Shown here one piece after another: positions 46,369-56,628 of a stretch of 64,000 nucleotides of DNA. The position numbers and the translations under genes are program-made. How positions within the stretch are numbered: position 1 is the stretch's first letter; every line of letters begins with the position of its first letter. Below the pieces are notes generated by a model that saw nothing but the letters and a program-made list of their open reading frames with translations, searched no databases and was not told the DNA's origin. Origin of the DNA: Synechococcus sp. Nb3U1 (lineage in GTDB: Bacteria > Cyanobacteriota > Cyanobacteriia > Thermostichales > Thermostichaceae); the NCBI RefSeq assembly GCF_021533835.1, contig NZ_JAKFYQ010000001.1, positions 902,079-966,078 on the forward strand, written 5' to 3'.

Positions 46369-46976
46369 AGCAAGTAGAGCAAGATAAACAGCACGATCCA
46401 AACCACATCGACAAAGTGCCAGTACAACTCGGCAGCCTCGACACCAAAGTGATGCTCAGCACTGTAGTGGCCGGGCTTGAGAGAGCGCCACAACACCGCC
46501 AGAATAAACAACAGCCCTGCCGCTACGTGCAAACCGTGAAACCCGGTCAAGACGTAGAAGGTGCTGGCAAACAAGTTGGTGGTGAGGCCAAACTCTAGGT
46601 TGCTGTACTCATAAATTTGCCCCGCTAAGAAAATCGCTCCCATCAGAGCCGTGAGGGCAAACCACAGCCGCAGACCCTTGACATCATTGGCCTTGATAGC
46701 GGGCTCAGCCTTGTGAATCACAAAGCTGCTCGAAATCAAAATCAGGGTATTGATGCCGGGCAAGAGCAATTCCCGCTCGGGGGTGCCTTCCGGTGGCCAT
46801 ACTGGGGAGTTGAGGCTAAAGGCCAAATAGGCAATGAACAGCCCCAAAAACAGACAGGCCTCTGCCACCAAAAACACCAAAATGCCGAATACACGATGAT
46901 CAGGTTGCTCAGCATGGGTAGCGTGGGCCTGAGTCTGTCCGACCACCAGCGTGTCAGGAGCGAGGGATCCTTGCAT
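46365..46976 (-). CDS. ctaE: Cytochrome c oxidase subunit III
   Basis: Subunit III of the aa3-type terminal oxidase, 203 residues. Five hydrophobic segments are visible, the short cyanobacterial form. Marks are FGILVFLVAEACLFLGLFIA (start of the first helix), FYVLTGFHGLHVAAGLLF and ELYWHFVDVVWIVLFILLYL at the end. It is the last gene of ctaCDE, 54 bp after ctaD. It helps stabilise the catalytic core. Confidence 0.96.
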   Translation of the reverse strand: MQGSLAPDTLVVGQTQAHATHAEQPDHRVFGILVFLVAEACLFLGLFIAYLAFSLNSPVWPPEGTPERELLLPGINTLILISSSFVIHKAEPAIKANDVKGLRLWFALTALMGAIFLAGQIYEYSNLEFGLTTNLFASTFYVLTGFHGLHVAAGLLFILAVLWRSLKPGHYSAEHHFGVEAAELYWHFVDVVWIVLFILLYLL

Positions 46977-47030
46977 AGTTATCTACCCCTTCTCGATTAA
47001 AGCGTGCAGTTGTCAAAACCCAAAAAGACC

Positions 47031-48737
47031 CTAAGAGTGGGAAGACTCCGCTTCTATCAGCGCCAGTTCCCGCAGGGTTTGTAGCTGGGCGGCGAAGTAG
47101 TCGAGGGTTTCTTTACTGTGGAGACCATAGTCGTAGGGGCCTGTCAGCAAAATCGGATCCCCGTAGAAGTTTTGGTGGGGTGGGGGAGAGGTGGTCATCC
47201 ACTCCAGGCTCAGAGCTTCCCAGGGGTTATCTCCAGCCTTACGACCCGCCACCCAAGAATAGATGGCATTGAACAGGAAGGGCAGAGTGGAAATGGCGAG
47301 AATAAAAGCCCCCACCGAGCTAATCCAGTTCAGGTCAGCAAATTGCGGGTCGTACTGAGCAACACGGCGCGGCATCCCCATCAGGCCCAGCTTGTGCATG
47401 GGCAAAAAGCAGATGTTGAAGCCAACAAAGGTGAGGACAAAATGTACCCGTCCCCAGAATTCGTTCATCATCCGCCCCGTCATCTTCGGGAACCAGTGGT
47501 AGAGGCCGGCATAAATGCCAAACACGCTGCCGCCAAACAACACGTAGTGCAGGTGAGCCACCACAAAGTAGGTGTCGTGAACATGCACATCTAGCGGCAC
47601 GGAAGAAAGAATGATGCCGCTCAAGCCGCCGATCACAAACATGGAGACAAAACCCATGCCAAACAACATGGCGGAGTTGAGGCGAATCTTACCCCCCCAC
47701 AAGGTGGCCAACCAGCTAAACACCTTAATGCCCGTCGGCACAGCAATGGCCATGGTAGCAATCATGAAAAACACCCGCATCCAATCGGGGGTGCCACTGG
47801 TGAACATGTGGTGCGCCCAAACGATCAGCCCCAAAAAGCAGATGGCCAAACTGGAGTAGGCAATGGCTTTGTAGGCAAAAATCGGCTTGCGGGCGTGCAC
47901 TGGCAAAATCTCGGAGATCATGCCAAAGACGGGCAGGATCATGATGTAAACCGCCGGATGGGAGTAGAACCAGAACATGTGCTGGTACACCACCGGATCC
48001 CCGCCACCACTGGGGTTAAAAAAGGCGGTTCCGGCCAAGAGGTCAAAGCTGAGCAGGATCAAAGCTCCAGCCAAAACAGGAGTGGCAATGAGCGTTAAAA
48101 CCGAAGTGGCGAGCATGGCCCAACAAAAGAGGGGCATATCTTCCAGCTTCATCCCCGGCATCCGCATCTTGAGGATGGTGACGAAGAAATTCACCCCCGC
48201 CAAAATCGAAGAGGTTCCCCCCAACAAAATGCTCAGGATCCACAGCTCCTCACCCACTTTGCCGCTGATCAAGCTCAAGGGGGGATAAGAAGTCCACCCT
48301 GCCGCCGGAGCCTCCGTGAGCAAGCTCACCAAAAGCAGGATCCCTGTGGGCGGAATCATCCAAAAGGCCACCGCATTCAACTTGGGAAAGGCCATATCCC
48401 GCGCCCCGATCATCAGGGGCACCAGGTAGTTGCCAAAGCCCCCCACCAAAGCCGGCACAATCCACAAAAAGATCATGATCGTGGCATGGACGGTAAAGGC
48501 GCCGTTGTAGCGCTCAAACCCCAAAAAGTCGGCCTCTGGGGTCGCCAGTTCAGCCCGTACTGCTGTCGCCAACGCCCCTCCCACCAAGTAGAAGAAGAAG
48601 GTGGTGACCAAATATTGGATCCCGATCACCTTATGGTCGGTGGAGAAGGTAAAAAAGCGCCACCAAGGTTCAGAGGGCAACTCCATCTTGGCTAGGGGAG
48701 TGGAAGCGAGGTTCGGATTTTCTTGTAGCTGGGTCAT
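47031..48737 (-). CDS. ctaD: Cytochrome c oxidase subunit I
   Basis: The catalytic subunit that reduces oxygen to water at heme a3-CuB. It is 568 residues long with 12 predicted helices. Heme ligand and CuB His are visible in NGAFTVHATIMIFLWIVPAL, FWFYSHPAVYIMILP, and YFVVAHLHYVLFGG. The loop VWAHHMFTSGTPDW holds the other CuB pair. I use the ATG at 48737; three more residues are possible upstream. The operon order C-D-E and the nearby ctaA/B confirm a respiratory aa3 oxidase. Confidence 0.97.
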   Translation of the reverse strand: MTQLQENPNLASTPLAKMELPSEPWWRFFTFSTDHKVIGIQYLVTTFFFYLVGGALATAVRAELATPEADFLGFERYNGAFTVHATIMIFLWIVPALVGGFGNYLVPLMIGARDMAFPKLNAVAFWMIPPTGILLLVSLLTEAPAAGWTSYPPLSLISGKVGEELWILSILLGGTSSILAGVNFFVTILKMRMPGMKLEDMPLFCWAMLATSVLTLIATPVLAGALILLSFDLLAGTAFFNPSGGGDPVVYQHMFWFYSHPAVYIMILPVFGMISEILPVHARKPIFAYKAIAYSSLAICFLGLIVWAHHMFTSGTPDWMRVFFMIATMAIAVPTGIKVFSWLATLWGGKIRLNSAMLFGMGFVSMFVIGGLSGIILSSVPLDVHVHDTYFVVAHLHYVLFGGSVFGIYAGLYHWFPKMTGRMMNEFWGRVHFVLTFVGFNICFLPMHKLGLMGMPRRVAQYDPQFADLNWISSVGAFILAISTLPFLFNAIYSWVAGRKAGDNPWEALSLEWMTTSPPPHQNFYGDPILLTGPYDYGLHSKETLDYFAAQLQTLRELALIEAESSHS

Positions 48738-48821
48738 TGCAAGCACGCTCCTAAAGGGCGGAGACCAAAAGCGGGAGCAGGGATCCCTCGATCAAAAACA
48801 ATTCATTAGCGGCGGTTCTAC

Positions 48822-49787
48822 CTAGCCAGAAGACTGAGCTCCGAAATGTTGGTGCAGGGCTCGGATATCGGCTGGGATCCCCAGCCGTTGCTGCTGCGCC
48901 TTGGCAAAGGCGGACTTGGATTGAGCCTCTGGGGCAAGTGCCAGGGCGCTACCGTCAGGACGAGCAGCTAAGATCTGTTCTTCCTGCCAACTGTCGAAAG
49001 CTTCCGGAGTATCCACAAACAGTTGCCCGCCCATAACCCCGTGATAAGGACCGCACAACTCGGCACAGACAATCGGATACTCGCCCAACTCACTGGGCAC
49101 AAACTCTAGGTGGGTTTCTCGGCCAGGGATGACATCCTGCTTGAGGCGAAACTGGGGCACCCAGAAGGCATGGTTCACATCCAGGGCCGTCATATCCAGG
49201 CGAACCCGTTTGTTGAGGGGAAGGTGCAACTCACTCGCTACCAACCCCGACTCGGGATAGGTAAACACCCAAGCATATTGCATGCCCTGAACCTGCACAA
49301 CCAAATCGGGCTGGCCCACCTCTCCACCGGAAACCACTACAGGCGTGTAGGCATAGCTGGGATCTTCCGCCTCGTAGGTAGCTTCTTCCATCGCCATGGC
49401 CATCCCAGAGTGGGCATGTCCCCCAACATCCACACCGCCGTTGATGGCTTGATACACATCTAGGCTGGCCACCCCCAACCAGAGGATGATAATGGCCGGT
49501 ACCGCTGTCCAGACAATCTCCAGCAGCACGTTGCCGTGGTTGGGATCCCCGTCTCCCTCGTCACCCCGCCGTTTGCGGTAGCGAATAGCACTATAGAGCA
49601 GTACCCCCTGCACGATCAGAAAAATGCCGGTAGCAATGGTGATGGTGCTGTTAAAGAGGCTATCGAACAGGGGGGCGGAATCGGCGGCCGATTCGGGAAG
49701 AAGATGATGGTTTTGCCCGTACCAGATGCTGGTGATGGTCAGGAGGATCCCGACTGCGACCAAAATAATATTGTTGAGCGCGCTCAC
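48822..49787 (-). CDS. ctaC: Cytochrome c oxidase subunit II
   Basis: Carries the CuA centre that accepts electrons from cytochrome c6 or plastocyanin. Two N-terminal helices (LVAVGILLTITSIWYGQ and ATGIFLIVQGVLLYSAI) precede the cupredoxin domain, whose CuA ligands lie in CAELCGPYHGVMGG near the end of the domain. It has no fused cytochrome c. No ATG is near the start: I use a GTG at 49787 (MSALNNIILV); a TTG at 49808 would add seven residues. It is the first gene of ctaCDE and divergent from ctaA. Confidence 0.95.
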   Translation of the reverse strand: MSALNNIILVAVGILLTITSIWYGQNHHLLPESAADSAPLFDSLFNSTITIATGIFLIVQGVLLYSAIRYRKRRGDEGDGDPNHGNVLLEIVWTAVPAIIILWLGVASLDVYQAINGGVDVGGHAHSGMAMAMEEATYEAEDPSYAYTPVVVSGGEVGQPDLVVQVQGMQYAWVFTYPESGLVASELHLPLNKRVRLDMTALDVNHAFWVPQFRLKQDVIPGRETHLEFVPSELGEYPIVCAELCGPYHGVMGGQLFVDTPEAFDSWQEEQILAARPDGSALALAPEAQSKSAFAKAQQQRLGIPADIRALHQHFGAQSSG

Positions 49788-50154
49788 AACTGCTCTTCCC
49801 CAATGCAAAGTATGTCCACCTTAGCAAGCTCCCCAACGGAGCCTAGCCTGCTTGGGCGCGACTCTTCCATTTAGTTCACAGGGGCTGTGGAGGATTGGAC
49901 AGGCTTATGGATCTCTTCAGGATTGGGGATAGGAAGATACCAAAACCCGAGGGGCTTGTAGTAGAGCAGCTCAAAGAAATTCTTAAAAAGCCTTCGCTCC
50001 CCGCAAAACCGCTTTTAGGATTCGTTACAGGGACACAATGCTGAATTCGGAATCTCCGGTTGTCCTTAATGAAATCGCTCTAAGCATTGGCACAGGCTGT
50101 TTTTTGGGCTTAGCGATCTTTGAAAAGCAATCTTTATCTAAGTATTTAAGCGTG
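49788..50154. other. Divergent promoter region between ctaC and ctaA
   Basis: This gap of about 370 bp separates the oxidase operon from the heme A/O synthase genes and probably carries both promoters. An open frame from 50038 runs into ctaA, but its first 39 residues do not look like CtaA. Confidence 0.5.
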
Positions 50155-51210
50155 ATGGATTCATTGATTTCCCAACCTCTATCTTCGGAATCTGCGGATA
50201 CTGACCGGGATCCCTTGGCTTCATCTTGGGGTTCCAGTCAGCTCACCCTCAAGCTGGGTCGGGTTCTGCTGGGGTTGGCAGCGACCACCTGGCTGTTGAT
50301 GGGCTTGGGCAGTGCCACCCGTGTCATGAATGCCGGCTTGTCCTGTCCCGATTGGCCTCTCTGCTATGGGGAAATTGTGCCCAGCCAACAGATGAACTTG
50401 CAGGTATTTCTGGAATGGTTCCACCGCATGGTGGCTGCCGGGGTGGGGGTGGCGACGTTGACGTTGATGGGGTTTGCTTGGCTAAAGCATCGGTCTTTGC
50501 CCACGTGGCTGCCCTGGGGCCTCAGTTTTGCGTTTGGGTTGATTTTGGTGCAAGGGATCCTAGGCGGGCTGACGGTCACCGAGCTGTTGCGTTTCGACAT
50601 TGTCACGGCTCATTTGGGCACAGGCCTATTGTTTTTTGCCACGCTCCTTACCTTAGGGCTGTTGGCATTGCCCAGTTTTGGATCCCTTTCTCCTGCTGAT
50701 CCTACTGCTGAAGAACCTAGAGAGCGGGGATCGGTGGGGTATTTACCTTGGCTTGGCTTGGGGGCAGTGCTGTTGGTGTATGGCCAGAGCATCCTGGGGG
50801 CGTTGGTGGCTTCCCAATGGGCTTTGCATCAGTGCTTTGCTTCGGGAGACCTGTGCGGGGTGATGAACAGCCACTTACTGGGGGTGGCCCCGGCCACGAT
50901 TGCGGTGTTGGTGGTTGCGGTGGGTACTGGGCTGATGCGCAAACGGATCCCGAAGATCCTGAAGGTTTTCGGCCACTCCACTACAACGATTTTGCTAGCC
51001 CAAGTGGGGATCGGCATTCTCACCTACCGTTTCCGTTTGCAGGTGGAGCCTTTGACCGTAGCCCACCAGATGTTCGGGGCAGCTTTACTGGGCTGTCTGG
51101 TGGGGTTTACAGTGCTGGCTTGGCGGATGCAACACAGTGCTGACGAAGAGAGACTTTCTCCGGTGAGCCGGAAGCGGGTGGCCGTGACAGCAGAAATTAC
51201 CAGCGAGTGA
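50155..51210 (+). CDS. ctaA: Heme A synthase (CtaA/COX15)
   Basis: Oxidises the methyl group of heme O to formyl, making heme A for the aa3 oxidase. It is 351 residues long with eight membrane helices. Marks are [36 protein letters not shown] (heme-ligand His), [20 protein letters not shown] and [20 protein letters not shown]. The Cys pair [11 protein letters not shown] lies in the fourth loop. I prefer the ATG at 50155 over 50038. It is followed almost directly by ctaB, so heme O and heme A steps are co-expressed with the divergent oxidase. Confidence 0.93.
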   Translation: MDSLISQPLSSESADTDRDPLASSWGSSQLTLKLGRVLLGLAATTWLLMGLGSATRVMNAGLSCPDWPLCYGEIVPSQQMNLQVFLEWFHRMVAAGVGVATLTLMGFAWLKHRSLPTWLPWGLSFAFGLILVQGILGGLTVTELLRFDIVTAHLGTGLLFFATLLTLGLLALPSFGSLSPADPTAEEPRERGSVGYLPWLGLGAVLLVYGQSILGALVASQWALHQCFASGDLCGVMNSHLLGVAPATIAVLVVAVGTGLMRKRIPKILKVFGHSTTTILLAQVGIGILTYRFRLQVEPLTVAHQMFGAALLGCLVGFTVLAWRMQHSADEERLSPVSRKRVAVTAEITSE

Positions 51211-51215
51211 GTTCC

Positions 51216-52214
51216 ATGCAGGATGTTTTCCAAGATCAATCGACGCGGATCCCTTTCCAGACTTGCCATCACCAGACGGTATCTCAGGTTTTTCGCAGCT
51301 ACAGCCAGTTAATTAAACCGAAAATCATCGCTCTGTTGTTAATGACCACGGCGGGGGCGATGTGGATGGCGGGTAACACCGACCCGGTGAAGTTTGCCAT
51401 CACCCTCTTGGGAGGAGGAATGGCAGCTGCGGCTGCCAATGCCATCAATATGGTGTACGACTCGGATATCGATCAGGTGATGGAGCGTACCCGCCACCGC
51501 CCTTTGCCCTCCGGTCGCATTCAAGTTCGCGATGCGCTGATTTTTGCTGGGATCCTGGCTTTGGCTTCCTTTGGGCTGCTGGCTCTTTTTACCAACCTGC
51601 TGGCTGCCAGTTTGGCCATGGCTGGGATCCTGGTGTACGTGGGGGTTTACACCCATTGGTTGAAGCGTTCCAGCACGCAGAACATTGTCATTGGGGGTGC
51701 AGCGGGGGCAATACCCCCTTTGGTGGGCTGGGCGGCAGCCACCGGTGAACTGAGCTGGGCGGCTTGGGTGATGTTTGCCATCATCTTTTTGTGGACACCG
51801 CCCCACTTTTGGGCCTTAGCCATTTTGAAACAAGAGGACTATACCCGCGCTGGGGTGCCAATGTTGCCGGTGGTGGCAGGGGAACGTTCCACGGCAGTTC
51901 AGATTTTGCTCTACACGCTCTTGATTTTGCCGGTGAGCCTCTCTTTGGTTTACCCATTGCATGTGCTCGGATCTTTTTACCTGGGGGCTGCCCTGCTGTT
52001 GGGATCCCTCTTGGTTTGGAGAGCGGTGCAGTTGCTTCAGGAGCCCCAGAATCGGGATCGGGCTGGCTCGCTGTTTATGTTTGCCAACTTGTATTTACTG
52101 TTGTTGTGTGGAGCCATGGGTTTGGATAGCTGGTCGTTGACCCATACCTTTTGGGGGCAAGCCACAGCATCCCTACAAGGGATTTACACCACCTGGATTG
52201 GATCCCTGAGCTGA
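51216..52214 (+). CDS. ctaB: Protoheme IX farnesyltransferase (heme O synthase)
   Basis: Adds a farnesyl group to heme B to form heme O, the step before CtaA. It is 332 residues long with about nine membrane helices. The first prenyl-diphosphate motif is [20 protein letters not shown], and the second region is [16 protein letters not shown] with [14 protein letters not shown] use the ATG at 51216; a GTG at 51207 overlaps the stop of ctaA and is also possible. Either way ctaA and ctaB are coupled. Confidence 0.95.
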   Translation: MQDVFQDQSTRIPFQTCHHQTVSQVFRSYSQLIKPKIIALLLMTTAGAMWMAGNTDPVKFAITLLGGGMAAAAANAINMVYDSDIDQVMERTRHRPLPSGRIQVRDALIFAGILALASFGLLALFTNLLAASLAMAGILVYVGVYTHWLKRSSTQNIVIGGAAGAIPPLVGWAAATGELSWAAWVMFAIIFLWTPPHFWALAILKQEDYTRAGVPMLPVVAGERSTAVQILLYTLLILPVSLSLVYPLHVLGSFYLGAALLLGSLLVWRAVQLLQEPQNRDRAGSLFMFANLYLLLLCGAMGLDSWSLTHTFWGQATASLQGIYTTWIGSLS

Positions 52215-52260
52215 ATGTGGGTGGAGCTAGTCCAACAGTTGGCTCTTTAGGGTTCACCTT

Positions 52261-52366
52261 TACAACCTTTTCTGACTTCATGGAGACACAAGGTAAAGAA
52301 GAAATTCTTGTCGGATAAAGGGTTGGTCTGCATCAGCTGTAGTATGTATCGCTGGAAAAGGCTGTA
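52261..52366 (+). repeat. Dispersed intergenic repeat, copy D, inverted ends
   Basis: A 106-bp element starting TACAACCTTTTC and ending GGAAAAGGCTGTA. It aligns with copy C (7640) nearly end to end; blocks such as AAGAAGAAATTCTTGT and AAAGGGTTGG are shared. Its flanks GTTCACCTT (left) and GTTCACTTT (right) differ at one base and could be an old target-site duplication. It lies between ctaB and rbgA. Confidence 0.85.
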
Positions 52367-52391
52367 TGTTCACTTTTAGAAGTCTGACGGC

Positions 52392-53243
52392 ATGAGTTCT
52401 CCGGCCATCCAGTGGTATCCCGGGCACATTGCCAAGGCGATCAGCCAGTTGCGAGACCAGTTGCAACGGGTGGATGTGGTGATTGAGGTGTTGGATGCGC
52501 GGATTCCGTGGGCCAGTCGCCATCCAGAGTTAGGGGGCTGGTTGGGGGAAAAGCCGCGAGTCTTGGTCTTGAACAAGATGGATTGTGTGGATCCCTCCAC
52601 CCTGAAGGCTTGGCAGGATTGGTTTGTCGGGCAAGGGATCCCGGTTTATCTCACCAACGGCCAGTCGGGAGAAGGGGTGAATCGTCTCAAACAGGCGATC
52701 TTACAGCTGGGGCAATCGGTGAATGCACGCCGCCGGCAGCGGGGGATGCGGCCTCGAGCGATTCGGGCGGTGGTGGTGGGCTTTCCCAATGTGGGCAAAT
52801 CCGCCCTGTTGAATCGGCTGCTGGGGCGGCGGGTGGCGGAGAGTGCGGCCCGACCGGGGGTCACACGGCAACTGCGCTGGGTGCGGTTGGGAGGTGATCT
52901 GGATTTGCTGGATTCGCCGGGGATCATTCCGCCCCTGTTGCCTGATCAAGAGGCCGCAACCAAGCTGGCTATCTGTGATGATATCGGTGAGGCCGCCTAC
53001 ACACCGGAATTGGTGGCAGCTCGTTTTTTGGATCAAGTGCGGGCGGTTCACCCTGATGCTGAGGTGATTTTGCAAAAGCGCTACGGTTGGTCAGGATTGA
53101 TCCCGATGGGAGAAGTTGCCGTGCATGAGTTGGCAGAGCGGCAATATCAAGGGGATCCCGAACGGGCAGCGCGGCAAATCCTCAACGACTATCGCAAGGG
53201 GTTACTGGGGCCGCTGGCTTTGGAACTCCCACCTGACTCCTGA
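52392..53243 (+). CDS. rbgA: Ribosome biogenesis GTPase RbgA (YlqF)
   Basis: Needed for late assembly of the 50S subunit. It is 283 residues long with the circularly permuted G domain of this family: G4 NKMD comes first, then G1 GFPNVGKSALLNRL, then G3 DSPG. The N-terminus IQWYPGHIAKAISQLRDQL with its catalytic-type His is diagnostic. The C-terminal part VHELAERQYQGDPERAARQI is the ANTAR-like RNA-binding tail. It follows repeat D by 25 bp and is co-directional with the FAD hydroxylase gene. Confidence 0.95.
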   Translation: MSSPAIQWYPGHIAKAISQLRDQLQRVDVVIEVLDARIPWASRHPELGGWLGEKPRVLVLNKMDCVDPSTLKAWQDWFVGQGIPVYLTNGQSGEGVNRLKQAILQLGQSVNARRRQRGMRPRAIRAVVVGFPNVGKSALLNRLLGRRVAESAARPGVTRQLRWVRLGGDLDLLDSPGIIPPLLPDQEAATKLAICDDIGEAAYTPELVAARFLDQVRAVHPDAEVILQKRYGWSGLIPMGEVAVHELAERQYQGDPERAARQILNDYRKGLLGPLALELPPDS

Positions 53244-53330
53244 AAGGAGCTTGGGTCTCTGTTCTGGCGATCTGTCTGCTTTAGGGAACAACTCTAGAAT
53301 AGGAATTGAGCATAGTTGCTGTGATCCCTC

Positions 53331-54656
53331 ATGATCTCTTTGCACGCCCCTGCCCTATCCTTTGCCCCTCTCCCTAGAGTCAGCGAGCCGGAGGTTAATC
53401 CATTGGATTTTGAGGTGGTGATTGTTGGGGCGGGTATGGTGGGATCCACACTGGCAGTTGCTTTGGGACAAGCCGGGATCCGCGTCGGGTTGATCGAGAA
53501 CCGCGATCTGAACCAGGGAATAGGGCCGGATGGACGAGCCAGCGCTTTGGCCTTGGGAACAGCACGCATCTTAGAACGGATTGGGGTATGGCCCCGGATG
53601 CAGTCTTGGGGGGTTTCTCCCATTTACCGCATCCAGGTTTCGGATGGGGAGAGCCCCTGGCTGGCTCAGTTGCGCCGTGAAACCATCCAAGCACCGGCTC
53701 TGGGTTACATCGTGGAGAACCAGATCACCCAAAAAGCCCTATTGCAGCGGATCCGGGAGTGCCCTTCGGTAACGGTTTTTAGCCCAGCCCAGGTGCAAGG
53801 GCTTTGCTCTGAGCCGGATCACATTCGGGTGGAACTGTCTGGGAAAGGCTTGTCCGGCGGCTTGCGAACGGCACTGCTGGTGGGAGCAGATGGTGCCCGT
53901 TCCCGGTTACGAGAATGGGCCGGGATCCCGCTCTCCCGTTGGGGCTATGGGCAGGTGTGCATTGTTTCCACCCTTACCCACGAGTTGCCTCACCGACAGG
54001 TGGCCTACGAACGCTTTCAGCCCAGTGGCCCCTTTGCCATTTTGCCTACCCCCGATCCCCACCGTAGTTGTGTGGTGTGGACAGCCCGACAGTCAGACCG
54101 AGACCGATTGATGAGCCTGTCGGAGGCGGAGTTTTTACAGGCCATTCAGCCTTCCTTTGGCTCCCAGTTGGGGGCTTTGCTAGCGGCTTCCCCCAGGGCG
54201 TGTTACGAACCGCAGCGGGCCCATGCCCAAACCTATATCGGATCCCGACTAGCCTTGATTGGGGATGCCGCTCACACCACTCATCCGGTCGGGGGGCAAG
54301 GGGTGAACTTGGGCATGCGGGATGTGGCTGCTTTGGCCGCCCTGGTGATCGAGGCGAAAACTGCAGGCAGGGATCCCGGCCATCCGACTTTATTACAAGC
54401 CTACGAACGCTGTCGTCGCCCGGAAAACGCACTGGTCCTTTTCGGAACTGATGTTGCCAATCGCCTCTTTTCCAACCAGAGTTGGCCTTTATTGATCTTG
54501 CGCTGCTTAGGATTGTGGGGCCTGGAGGCTTTGCCGCTGCTGAAACCGGCCTTGATGCGCCAGGCAATGGGGATCCGCCCCCAACAGCCCCAACTGCAGG
54601 ATCTCCCTCTCCACAACGAGCCCCTGCCCACCCCTGTCTCATCCATCCTGTTTTGA
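53331..54656 (+). CDS. UbiH/COQ6-family FAD-dependent hydroxylase
   Basis: A 441-residue aromatic-ring hydroxylase class flavoprotein. The Rossmann motif VIVGAGMVGSTLAVALGQAG starts near residue 30. The middle DG motif is LLVGADGARSRLREWAGI, and the GD motif is LALIGDAAHTTHPVGGQGVN. By homology it may hydroxylate a quinone-ring precursor. Cyanobacteria make plastoquinone by another route, so the true substrate is uncertain. The first 25 residues before the Rossmann fold are not conserved, so a later start is possible. Confidence 0.85.
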   Translation: MISLHAPALSFAPLPRVSEPEVNPLDFEVVIVGAGMVGSTLAVALGQAGIRVGLIENRDLNQGIGPDGRASALALGTARILERIGVWPRMQSWGVSPIYRIQVSDGESPWLAQLRRETIQAPALGYIVENQITQKALLQRIRECPSVTVFSPAQVQGLCSEPDHIRVELSGKGLSGGLRTALLVGADGARSRLREWAGIPLSRWGYGQVCIVSTLTHELPHRQVAYERFQPSGPFAILPTPDPHRSCVVWTARQSDRDRLMSLSEAEFLQAIQPSFGSQLGALLAASPRACYEPQRAHAQTYIGSRLALIGDAAHTTHPVGGQGVNLGMRDVAALAALVIEAKTAGRDPGHPTLLQAYERCRRPENALVLFGTDVANRLFSNQSWPLLILRCLGLWGLEALPLLKPALMRQAMGIRPQQPQLQDLPLHNEPLPTPVSSILF

Positions 54657-54742
54657 AAGTTACAAAAGTGCGGCCAGGGATCCCCTACTGTGGCATCACT
54701 GCATACTTTGCAACCAAAAACTGACATTCACGGTGGGATTCT

Positions 54743-56149
54743 ATGACTACAGGACTTTGTCCCGCAGACTTCAAGCCCTCTGAGCGCTCTACGGCTCTGG
54801 CCGCCCTGAGGGAGGAGCTAGAAGGGATCCCGTCCACCACCGATCCGCAGCAGTTGAGCAAGCTCTCCATCGACTGGCACACCTTCAGCCCGGTCTTGAG
54901 CAATAAACTGGCCGGCAAGCGGGCGGATATTGCCTATTTTCCCACCTGTGAGGCCGAGGTGATTCGCATCATCCAAGCCTGTGTCCGTCATCGGATCCCG
55001 CTCACCCCCCGTGGCGCCGGTACGGGCAACTACGGACAAGCCGTGCCTTTAGAAGGCGGTGTGCTGCTGGATATGACCCGGATGCAGTTGATCCTCTGGA
55101 CAAAAGGGGGAATCATGCGGGTGCAACCGGGGGCCAAGCTGATGGCCATGGAAAAAGAAGCCCGCAAAACTGGCTGGGAAGTGCGCATGGCTCCTTCTAC
55201 GTTTCGGACGGCCACAGTGGGGGGGTTTATCTCCGGCGGGTTTGGCGGCATTGGATCTATCATCTACGGGGTACTGCGGGAGCGGGGCAATATCCTCGGC
55301 CTGCGGGTGGTGACCATGGAAGCAGAGCCGCAAATCTTGGAGCTACGCGGGGAAGCTGTGCATCAGGTCAGCCACGCTTGGGGGGTCAACGGCATCATCA
55401 CCGAGATGGAAATGCCGCTGGGGATGGCCTATCCCTGGGCGGAGTGCATCGTGGTTTTTGAGGACTTCCTGCAGTCGGCTCGCTTCTGTCAGCGGCTGGG
55501 AGAGTCGGATGGCATCGTCAAGCGGATGATCAGCCTGCATGCCTGGCCCATCCCCAGTTACTTTGTTGCCCTTAAGTCCTATTTGCCCGAGGGATCCCAT
55601 GCGGCCCTGCTGCTGATTGCCGAAAACTCCTTGGAGCCGCTGGCGGATTTGGTCAAGGAGTGGGGGGGCCAGATCACCTATACCAAGCCCGCTGCTGAGG
55701 CCGGCAAGGGCATCACCCTGATGGAATACGGCTACAACCACACCACTTTGCACGCCCGCACGGCGGATCCCAGCCTCACCTATATCGATTGCCTCTTTCC
55801 GGCGGATCCCGACTTGAAAGCGATGAAGTATCTCTACCAAACCTTGAATCCAGAGATGATGATCCACGTCGAGTACCTACGCCTGAACGGCAAGGTCACC
55901 GCCCTCGGGGGCCAGTTGGTGCGCTACAGCTCCGAAGCTCGCCTGCGGGAGATCATGCAAATCCATCGGGAGCAAGGGGTGCATGTGCACGATTGCCACG
56001 ACTTCACCCTCGATAGCCTCCAGAAAAAAGATGCCAGCAACCGCAATGAACAACTGGAACTGAAAAAACGCACGGATCCCTTGGGCTTGCTCAACCCCGG
56101 CAAATTAAAAGCTTGGATCGACTGGCAAGCCCAACAAACCACCTCTTAG
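54743..56149 (+). CDS. FAD-binding oxidoreductase (GlcD-like PCMH fold)
   Basis: A 468-residue flavoenzyme. The FAD-binding segment is ITPRGAGTGNYGQAVPLEGG with the expected pyrophosphate loop, then TVGGFISGGFGGIGSIIYGV. The C-terminal cap domain is less conserved but ends DPLGLLNPGKLKAW, as in glycolate/D-lactate-type oxidases. Iron-sulfur motifs of multi-subunit forms are absent. The substrate is unknown; a 2-hydroxy acid is plausible. It is 86 bp after the UbiH-like gene and convergent with gcvH. Confidence 0.82.
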   Translation: MTTGLCPADFKPSERSTALAALREELEGIPSTTDPQQLSKLSIDWHTFSPVLSNKLAGKRADIAYFPTCEAEVIRIIQACVRHRIPLTPRGAGTGNYGQAVPLEGGVLLDMTRMQLILWTKGGIMRVQPGAKLMAMEKEARKTGWEVRMAPSTFRTATVGGFISGGFGGIGSIIYGVLRERGNILGLRVVTMEAEPQILELRGEAVHQVSHAWGVNGIITEMEMPLGMAYPWAECIVVFEDFLQSARFCQRLGESDGIVKRMISLHAWPIPSYFVALKSYLPEGSHAALLLIAENSLEPLADLVKEWGGQITYTKPAAEAGKGITLMEYGYNHTTLHARTADPSLTYIDCLFPADPDLKAMKYLYQTLNPEMMIHVEYLRLNGKVTALGGQLVRYSSEARLREIMQIHREQGVHVHDCHDFTLDSLQKKDASNRNEQLELKKRTDPLGLLNPGKLKAWIDWQAQQTTS

Positions 56150-56164
56150 CGACAGGAACGGCGT

Positions 56165-56554
56165 TCAGGATCCTTCGACCAAGCTGGCATAGGCCTCGGC
56201 GCTGATCATTTCATCGAGATCTTCAGGATTGGCAATGCGCACCTTGAGCAACCAGCCATCCCCGTAGGGATCGTCGGCAATACTTTCTGGGCTATCCACC
56301 ACTGCAGTGTTCACCGCCACCACTTCCCCTGAAAGAGGGGCATAGAGATCCTCTACAGCCTTCACCGACTCCACCGAGCCAAAACTCTCGCCTTTCTCTA
56401 GCGCGGCTCCCTCTTCTGGCAGGCCCACAAAAACGATATCGCCCAACTGATCGACGGCGTAGGCGGTGATGCCAATGACAGCAATATCATCCTCGACGCG
56501 GATGTACTCATGGCTATCCACGTAGCGTAGATGGGATGGATATTCCAAGGCCAT
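56165..56554 (-). CDS. gcvH: Glycine cleavage system H protein
   Basis: The lipoyl carrier of the glycine cleavage complex used in photorespiration and one-carbon supply. It is 129 residues long. The lipoylated Lys is in GSVESVKAVEDLYAPLSGEV near residue 63. The start ALEYPSHLRYVDSHEYIRVE and the end MISAEAYASLVEGS are usual. The other gcv genes are not in the window. It ends 16 bp from the convergent FAD oxidase gene. Confidence 0.96.
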   Translation of the reverse strand: MALEYPSHLRYVDSHEYIRVEDDIAVIGITAYAVDQLGDIVFVGLPEEGAALEKGESFGSVESVKAVEDLYAPLSGEVVAVNTAVVDSPESIADDPYGDGWLLKVRIANPEDLDEMISAEAYASLVEGS

Positions 56555-56628
56555 GCGGGTTCTCCCGATTCAGGATTCAGTGAATCATTCTAGACGGAAA
56601 GAGGTTCCACGCCTATCTCACGGAGGTT